Shown in pieces: positions 56,952-64,000 of a stretch of DNA of 64,000 bases. Within the stretch, counting starts at the first letter, position 1. Every line of letters starts with the position of its first letter. Made by a program: the position numbers and the translations under genes. The notes beneath the pieces are model-generated. The model did no database searches, was not told the DNA's origin, and saw nothing but the letters and a program-made list of their open reading frames with translations. Origin of the DNA: Closterium sp. NIES-65 (taxonomy: Eukaryota > Streptophyta > Zygnematophyceae > Desmidiales > Closteriaceae); contig CANXME010002065.1 in the NCBI GenBank assembly GCA_948144175.1, forward strand, positions 124,001 to 188,000. Reading direction: 5' to 3'.

Positions 56952-58390
56952 CTAATGAGGCTCATCCGCAAGCCTCTTGGTGAGGAAGTCTCCTGGTTGC
57001 TGGTGAGTCTTGATGTAGATCGGATTCACCATCCCCCTCTTCACCTCCTTACGCAACCAGTGCCACTTGATACGCATGTGCTTGTACTCTGATTCCACGG
57101 AAGAGAGTGCCGTCTCCGTCTGCTTCTTTGACCTCCAACTAACAGGTACTCCCCCAAGTACACAGATGTATCCTCCCACAGATGAGGAATCCTCCTTCTC
57201 AGAAGCCCAAGAGCTTGCCTTCTTTCAGCACCTTAACCCCTTTTGCTTCACCTGTGCAGATGCGGAGTATTGAACTCAAATGCTTGGGTGAGAGTTCAGA
57301 TACTTCACCACACGCTCAGCTGCATCCACCTTCTCGTCTGGTGGATTCTGCACCACCCTAGCCAGCTGCCCAACCGAGAAAGAGATGTCGGGCCTCGTGT
57401 GAACTGCTGCATACAAGAGGCTGCCCACCAAGGACTGAAATTGCTGCTGCTCCTCAGCTTCAACCCCTTCATCCTCTGCAGCCTTCATAATCTTGAATTC
57501 TGCTGGCAGGGGAGTTGCAACCTTGCGCTCATTCTCAATCCCATACTTCTCCCCCAGCTCCTTGATGAACTTCTCCTGGTGCAGCTTCAACCACCTGTGA
57601 TCCAAATCCCTCTCCACGTGCATCTCGAGATAGTACTTAACCTCCCCAAGGATCTTGCACTTGAAGTTCTCCATCAGCTGCTGTTGCACATTCTGGATCT
57701 CCTTCATGCTGCTGCTAAAGAGAAGAATGTCATCCACATAGACCAGAAACAGCACCAGCTTCTCCCCCTCCCCCTTGAGAAAGAGGCTCTAATCACAGCA
57801 GCTGGTCCTGAATCCCATCTCCTCTAAAGCAGCTGCCAACTTCTGGTACCAGCAGCGTGGCGCCTGCTTAAAGCCGTAGATAGACTTTTTCAGCTTGCAC
57901 ACCCTGCCCGTACCATCCTTATACCAAGGCGGCTGCGTCATGTACCCATTGATGGTTATATATCCATCTGAATGATGAATTTCCCACTAACAGCTGCATC
58001 TTCCAACAAGACACAGAGAATAAGAAAGGCAGTGGGAGCAAAGATTTCATTGAAGTCCTGCTTCTCCTTTTGCATAAACCCCTTAGCCACCAGCCTACTC
58101 TTGTAGATGGTGACCTGTCCGTTGTTATCGGTCTTGATCCTTAGCACCCACTTGCACTATACGGCTTTCTTCCCCTCAGGTAGCACCACCAGATCCCATG
58201 TCCTATTCTCTAGCAAGCTCTGGTACTCAGCATCCCTGGAAACTAGCCACTTCTCCCTATCTGGTCCAGCTAATGCCTCCTACATGCTAGCTGGTTCCTC
58301 TGGTGCAGGGGCAAGAAAACAGTAGGCAGGTTCATCCTCCTCATCTGGGTCATAGCCATGCGGTAGAATCAGCATTGCCTCCTCGGTCCC
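56952..58390 (-). pseudogene. Copia A RT-RNase H (minus-strand copy)
   Basis: RT segments with YKSRLVAKGF (near 58100) and the catalytic Y-V-D-D (near 57740) lead to a TRPDISFSVGQLARVVQ connection near 57370. RNase H (ALSSVESEY near 57090) follows, with a C-terminal FLTKRLADEPH near 56960. It matches the plus-strand part at 6154-7360. Fossil. Confidence 0.85.
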
Positions 58391-58414
58391 AAGCTGCTGC
58401 TCCGCAACACCTGA

Positions 58415-59791
58415 TCATGTAGTCAGCTTCTTAGTAGCCATACGGGTACGTCCTGGCCTGGAGACGGGTGTCTCCCATCCCCTCATAACGACACCATTCG
58501 GCTTCTTAGTTTTTCCCTGCTGCTGCCTTCCTCCCTCGGATCCAGCAGCACTAGTGGTACCGCTAGTCTCCACACCATTGTTTTGACTAGCAGGTACCTC
58601 CTGCACCTTCACTCCATCACCACCCTCTGCAGCTGCCTCCTCTCTCTCCTCCCACACATCAGGAGTCAGGTCCAGCTGCATGGTGATCCGCTCCATCTGC
58701 TGGGATACCCTGGCCTCCGACTGTTTCTCCCAGCTCCCATACATCATGCCCTCAACAAAATTCACATCCCTGCTGTCAAACAACACACCCTTGGATGGTT
58801 CCCACAGCAGCCATCCCTTGCTCTCAGCAGCCAGCCCAAAATGCACATACCAGATTGCACTCGCCCCCAACTTACATCGATACTTCTTGGGGACGTGGGC
58901 GACTGCCATGCAACCGAACACCCACACCATGTCCACCGGCGGCTTCCTCCCAAGCCACCTCTCCAACGACACCCACGAGTCATCACCAACTTTAGTGAGC
59001 ACCCTGTTCCTAGCCACTGTAGCGTGCTGGACAGCATGGGGCCACATCAAGTTGCCCAACCCAGATTCTATTAGCAGTGCCCTAGCTGTCTCCAGAATTA
59101 TCCGGTTTGCCCGTTCTCCTACACCGTTAGACTGTGGGGTGTAAGTCGTGGTCAGCTCCCTCTGGATGCCCTGCTTCTTGAGCCAGGCCGTCATCTCAGC
59201 TCCAAGGAACTCACCACCCCGATCCGTCCTAATCTGCTTCACCACACGCTCCGCTTGCTTCTCCACGAATGGCAGCCAATCTTCCCGTATCGTAGAGGCG
59301 GCGTGGTCCTTCTGCTTCAGCGGATATGCCCACATTAGCCTGCTCGAATCATCCACTATGGTCAGAGAGTACCGCTCCCCCTTGTGCCCCTGAACCGGCA
59401 GCGGCCCGACCAAGTCCATGTGGACCAACTCTAAAGGCTTCTTTCTCCTGCCAGTCACACTATGGAAGGGGAAACAGGTGAGTTTGGATAGCAAGCATAT
59501 TTCACAATTGTTATCAGGTGGCTGGCCATCCAGCTCCAGATCCTTGACGACCCCGTCCTTCTCCATCTGCTTCAGCAAAGGCATTGCTATATGCCCCAAG
59601 CGTTGGTGTGCCGTTGCCCAATCCGTCTCCCCAGATCTGGCCGACACTTTCACACCAACCCCTCCAACGGCGTTGCACTCCCCCTGGGATGCAGACCCCT
59701 CTCGAGCCTGCCTCTTACCGTGCCACGCTAATGCCGGCAGCTGCCACATGGATCTGTATACGTCTCTGCTCTTGTGCAGATCCCAAAGCAC
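58415..59791 (-). pseudogene. Copia A integrase and linker
   Basis: A 458-codon open stretch within the fossil. The zinc finger H-x-H (HQRLGH) and C-x2-C (CEICLLSK) lie near 59590-59490. The catalytic core D (VHMDLVGPLP), D (IRTDRGGEF) and E (NGVGERANR) runs from about 59420 to 59100. A Gln/Glu-rich linker with WEEREEAAAEGGDG and a basic end GRTRMATKKL follow. The integrase joins element DNA to the host chromosome. The fold motifs are all visible in this stretch, but the element as a whole is broken. Confidence 0.88.
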
Positions 59792-59812
59792 ACAATTGCC
59801 CAGCTGCCCCTT

Positions 59813-61253
59813 CTACGTGAGTGCCCCATTCGAGCTAGTGCTCACCCCGGCCTTGCCAAGCTTACGGAGGGAGATGAGGTTGGCCTTGAGATTAAGAACG
59901 AGGAGAACGTCGTGAAGCACCACCGGCTTGCCATTCGCTCCCTTAAACGCAGCTCGTCCCGCACCAGCCACCTTTAGCGCGTGTCTAGAGGCGGAGCACA
60001 CCTCATTGATCAGTGCAGCGCGTACGTCGTCCAGCAGGTCCTGGCGCGGCGTCATCGTCCAAGCAGCGCCTATGTCCAACATCTAATAGTTCAGGGGGTG
60101 CAGCTCTGCTCCAACCATTGCAGAGGCGTCTCCTTGCTCCCCCTGCTCTCCAATATGGAAGAACTGGCCCGTGGTGCGCTCCTTCTTCTCCGCACCGCTG
60201 TTGCTCTTCGGGTTGTTGTCGGACGAATCAGCGACCATGCTCGCGCCATATTTCTGGTTCCTCCGCGCGCCGCCATCATGGTGACGATTCTTGGGGGTCC
60301 ATTCATCGGGTTTCTTATAGCACAAAAACCAGGGGTGCCCCTCCTTCTCAGAATACCAGCAACTCCCTTTCATTTTGCCACCAGCACCCGACTTGCCCCC
60401 ACGTCCAGATTTCGCACCGCGACCCCAACTGGTACCTCCTTGTTGGTTGTTGGAGTCGTATCCTTCTTTGCACCGCGTCCAACACCAGCGAAGCCACGTC
60501 CTCTGCCACGTTGGCTCCCTTGCATCCCATAGCCGCTACTGCCGTCGTCTCCACCCTTTAGTTGGCGGCGACAGAAGTCCTCCTCCAGATTCTTCGTCCG
60601 TACCCACTCGAGTGTCCACGAGCTCTGGTTGTGTGGTAGGCTCAATCCACTCGTGAATTGAAGCCATGATTCCGGCAGCAACAAGAGCATCTTCAAGCAC
60701 TTGGTCTGCTTCGGGTGGGTGATTCCCGTAGTCGCCAACTTCGCGTACAGTTCGCGCATCTTGTCCAGGATAGGTTGCACTGGCTCTTCCTCGTTCAAGC
60801 GCAACGCGGACAGCTCCCTCTCCAGCATCAACGTTGCAACAACGGAAGTTGGGGTGTGCAGCTCCTTCAATACGGTCCACACCTTCGGACCGCACTCAAC
60901 CTCCGGCAGCAGGTGCATGACGTGGTGATGCTGGTTCAGCTCCAAACCATGCGACATCAAATAGTAGCCAGCCGAGGAGCGCTCGTCCCAATCTTCCTGC
61001 AGCGTGGGGTCACTCGGTCTAGGCTCCTCCCCAATCATTAGTTTCAGCAATCCAATCTGACGGAAATAGAGTTTCATTTTCCAGGCCCAACCTCACCATT
61101 GAACTTCTCGACAGTGAAGTTCTTCAGCACCTCCTTGACCAGCAAGCCCTGGTTTGTTCGCGCTCCCCTTGGCGTTGAAACACCAGAATCTTGGCTGCCG
61201 CTACGATCTTGGGCTGAAGATTTACCAGCTCCCGTCGAGGTGTTGCCCGCCAT
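59813..61253 (-). pseudogene. Copia A gag and protease
   Basis: Gag starts at the ATG at 61253 (MAGNTSTGAGK), about 30 bases after the PBS. The core (LYFRQIGLLKLMIGEE) lies near 61070, and a basic Gly/Arg region near 60520-60480. A zinc-knuckle region with GHPWFLCYK lies near 60330-60300, and the protease start GAAWTMTPRQDLLDD near 60070. An LKANLISLRKLGKAGVS segment lies near 59890. It parallels 5023-3600. Fossil with several breaks. Confidence 0.83.
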
Positions 61254-61299
61254 AGCTACCTATAAGGAGGATCACTATAACGCAGCTCTGATACCAGCT

Positions 61300-62392
61300 T
61301 GTTGTTGTAAGGGCCTTATAAACTCAATCTACTAAGACTTAATCAAACATAAAATCTCTCCTTGGGGTCACCTCCAAGGGTCCTTGGGTGCCTGGTACAA
61401 GACCAGCCCCTATCCTCAGGTCCGAGTTTGTACAGAGAGGAGTCAAGAAAGACTTAGCCAGATTAGCAAGAGTACCTTGAACGTTGCGCAGCATATCGTG
61501 CAGACCGTCGATCGGATTAAGCTAAGAATTTCCTTTATTGAAGCTCGCTCCAAGATCTATGCAATGAGCCCACTTGCCTCGCGAAAAGTTCTGCCATTAT
61601 GGAGTTATCGATCATACAGCATTTGCCTAGCACTGGGGCGCTAGCATACTAGCGTTGACTCGGGTAGCATTCCGCCGTCGCACCGCGTAGAAACGAAATT
61701 CCAGCAAGGAAGGAATTCACTTGAATCGAATTCACTATATCTAGGTACAAATAGAGAAGGAATAAATAGTTCTAGCTAGCAAGGACCTTGGGAATCAACC
61801 TGGGAACAACCAGGGATGATCCCAAATAATTCCAAGCAACTGAACCAACATGGCTGGACAAAATTGCAGTTGGTAGGTTGGTAAACAACCTCTGGTTCTG
61901 TTTTTCCAACCTGGGAAAACAACAACCAGGTTCAGGTCCTAAAAACAGAACCTGTCTTGTCTTTGCCCAACCAGCCAAATGCTGGTTCTGCTGGTTTCCC
62001 CTGGCCCTGTAGAATGCAGATACAGACAAACAACATCCAACCTTCACCTAAATTGTACCCCTATAGTGCCTGGCCTGCTACACTATAGTCGACCAAACAA
62101 AACAGTACAATTTCGAGTTGGATAGAACTGAATCTGCGCAGTCAAGTTAGCCAAACCACAAAGCTTCCATCTTGGGTTCCTTTGCGAGCTCGTCCTTTCT
62201 GCTTGTACTGTTCATAGCGCGTACAATGTTGTGCCGAAGCGCACAATGCGCGAGTACCTGCAAATTCTTCAAGCAAAAATTGCGAAAGCAAACAAACGCA
62301 CGAACATTCCATTCACACCCAAATGCATTCGCACACGCACACTCGTACAAACAGACGGCAGGATGTCGTGCAATGTGAATTTTCACCCAACA
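61300..62392 (-). repeat. 5' LTR, Copia A (minus strand)
   Basis: 1,093 bp with canonical ends, beside the PBS at 61285-61296. It contains the CCAGGTT/AACCTGG cluster near 61790-61990. Confidence 0.93.
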
Positions 62393-64000
62393 CTAGCCGC
62401 TGTTGGAGGTTAGTCGGACACTTGGGTTCTATCGGGAAAGAGATCGATCGTTACATGCGACGGCCGTACGGTTTGTGGCAGGCTATCATTGTCTATGGGA
62501 AAGAGAGCATGGCTAGGCCCGACGAGACATGCAGCTGCACAAATAGAGAGAGATGGATACTTTTGCGTGGATGGGCGTTGGTCACAGGCAAGGGAGGCGC
62601 AGTGGGTGCACTGTCACTTTTATTAATCGATGGTCACGAAAGATTTTGATGACTATCACGGTATGTAAAAAAGAGGAGGGAAAGTCATCGAGTGTGTTAG
62701 AAGGGGTTGCATTCAAGCTTGTCTTGGAGAAATTAGAAGAGTGGGGGTTCAATGTGACCGGGATCATAAGTGACGATGGAGGGTCATTCAAGGAGTTAGT
62801 TGGTACTGGTATCAACAATCAGATGGACGTTTGGCACAAAAATTGAACATTGACACAGCTGTTTGTGAAACACTTTGTGGAGACACAAGTCGGTACCATG
62901 ACAGTGGATAAGGCCCAGTCGTGTTCCGAGTTGTGGTTGGTTTTGCAGAAGGAGTTGTTGGAGTGGTTGATGCTAAACAGAGGTGCGAAGAAAGGTGTGA
63001 GTTCCCAATCCGCTAGAAAAAAACTGATCTACCTTGTGTGTGCGAAATTGGGGAGGATTCAGTATGATGCATCGGCAAAGGCTGCTTAGAATTGGGCATT
63101 CCATGAATGGGCGAAGCCGGTTGAACCATCGGCCAAACAACGAATGGGCTTGGAGCAAGAAGGGGGGGATGGAAGTGAAGCATGAGCATAGAGGGGGAGT
63201 TTAGAATTGTGACGTTGATTCATCACCCCATGATGTCAGTGCTTCGGGTGGGGAAGCAGATGAGTTCTGTGGAATTTTGGAGATCAAGTGGGTCGACGTT
63301 GATACACCATTTGATTTTAATCCGCATCCCACGCTTGTCGCCCGGGACGAGATCACCCACGATTTTATCAGGGAGTCGGCCGAGTCTACGCTCCACCTAG
63401 AGGATATCGAGAGATGACTCTTGGAGAGTTTGATAGCCTAATTTACCAGATCTTTCATACCGTAGATGCAATATAACTTCGTCCCTAATTTGATATATTT
63501 CTGGGACGAATTAGGGTCTTGGAGTGGCGGGGGGGGCTGGAGTGGCAAGGGATGCTGTTGGGAGTCATACCCCAAGGTGGCAAGAGAGAAAGACTGGAAA
63601 GCGGAAACGTGCTCATGAGGGGTGTAGCAGTGACGACACGGAGGGTGAAGAGGCAGATGTGTCTGTTGGACAGCGCTTCTGCATTCATTTCCACCATTGC
63701 ATGATGCGTGTTGCAACTAAGGCAGAAGCAGGTCAACCAATGACTCCTCAAGAAGTGGCAGATAAGATTGAGGGGTGCGGAGACCATTGGGCAGGCATAT
63801 ACATTGGTTGTCAGCGAGATAGCGTGGTTCCACGTTGAAGGATAGGGTGATTGGTTCAATGGATTGGCGATGGGTGGATGATGTTTTGGAGCGATGGTCC
63901 AAGATAAGGGAGTGTGGGGGCGAAGCGGTGAGCATTGGAGCCGAGGAGCAAGGGGTAGAGGCACCGTTTGGGGAAGTGAATGTGGGGGAGGAGGTGGAGG
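62393..64000 (+). pseudogene. Degenerate DDE-type DNA transposase, open at window end
   Basis: Plus-strand pieces read as one transposase in changing frames. A first-Asp segment CVDGRWSQAREAQW (about 62555-62600) is followed by a frameshift into TVTFINRWSRKIL, a second-Asp segment IISDDGGSFKELV (near 62762-62800) and the DVWHKN motif, which ends in a stop at 62845. Downstream are LLEWLMLNRGAKKGVSSQSARKKL (62954-63030), a stop at 63087, and an acidic piece (63231-63415). A Cys/His segment with FCIHFHHCMMRV and CGDHWAGIYIGCQRD (63660-63820) then follows, and an Asp/Glu-rich frame runs to the end. The D-G-R, D-x-W-H and late Cys/His features recall Kolobok-like transposases. This is recognition from memory and not certain. 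At least three frame or stop disruptions make it a pseudogene. Confidence 0.45.

Larger units (their letters stand above)
55787..62392 (-). mobile_element. Copia family A element with both LTRs
   Basis: LTRs lie at 55787-56876 (3') and 61300-62392 (5') on the minus strand. The PBS TGGTATCAGAGC is at 61285-61296, and the polypurine tract lies beside the 3' LTR at 56877-56892. The interior runs gag, protease, integrase, RT and RNase H in Copia order. The flanks tggat (55782-55786) and ctagc (62393-62397) do not match, so no target duplication is seen. LTRs differ by several percent by eye. Broken, with several breaks, though it is the best-preserved family A copy here. Confidence 0.92.

Noticed and set aside
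58415-59791. An active integrase gene
   Set aside because: The frame is open and the motifs are visible, but it is only one part of an element that is broken elsewhere. It is treated as a fossil.

Overview
The window is almost entirely transposable-element sequence. No intact host protein gene, rRNA or functional tRNA gene was recognised. At least eleven LTR-retrotransposon groups are present (Copia and Gypsy, including a chromodomain Gypsy, plus small non-autonomous LTR elements). They are nested in one another and separated by GC-rich or pyrimidine-rich minisatellites. Primer-binding sites of the TGGTATCAGAGC type (complementary to plant initiator-Met tRNA) and the Copia domain order gag-protease-integrase-RT-RNase H point to a streptophyte. 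A repeat-bloated charophyte alga such as Chara is my guess, but the sequence alone does not prove it.

Layout, first contig (1-33928). 1-717: GC-rich tandem repeats. 718-8496: a Copia element (family A) with a nested, oppositely oriented LTR and an inverted internal block. 8497-9303: low-complexity leader and PBS of a second Copia family (B). 9304-11870: B LTR and B pol remains. 11875-13254: 3' end of another family A copy. 13255-14559: a zinc-knuckle gag scrap and the 3' end of a chromodomain Gypsy (D). 14560-18358: 5' LTR and gag start of Copia C, whose LTR is split by a 2.4-kb non-autonomous LTR element (14727-17092). 18362-28972: a Gypsy (E) on the minus strand, cut by a fragment of Copia F and by a nearly full-length Copia F (22797-27669). 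29432-31644: Copia G gag-protease, then a GC-repeat LTR element (H). 32457-33928: Gypsy D, running into a 10-N gap.

Second contig (33939-64000). 33939-44079 repeats 23789-33928 almost base for base across several unrelated elements. The two copies differ mostly near the gap, so I read this as an unmerged contig overlap rather than a biological duplication. Beyond it come the rest of Gypsy D (to 46735), minisatellites holding a solo family A LTR (48447-49538), and a tiny three-LTR TRIM array with a tRNA-like fold (51258-51847). These are followed by an LTR/leader (I), a second D-family Gypsy pol with integrase (52626-55048), an inverted LTR C fragment, and a family A Copia with both LTRs (55787-62392). 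The window ends in a degenerate DDE-type DNA transposase (62393-64000).

No gene works with its neighbours in an operon sense. The history is one of insertion into insertion, solo-LTR formation, LTR-LTR recombination and inversion. All LTR elements that carry coding sequence look broken. The best candidates for something new are the tRNA-like TRIM array with 43-bp flanking repeats, and a recurring design in which a PBS is followed directly by GC-rich tandem repeats.
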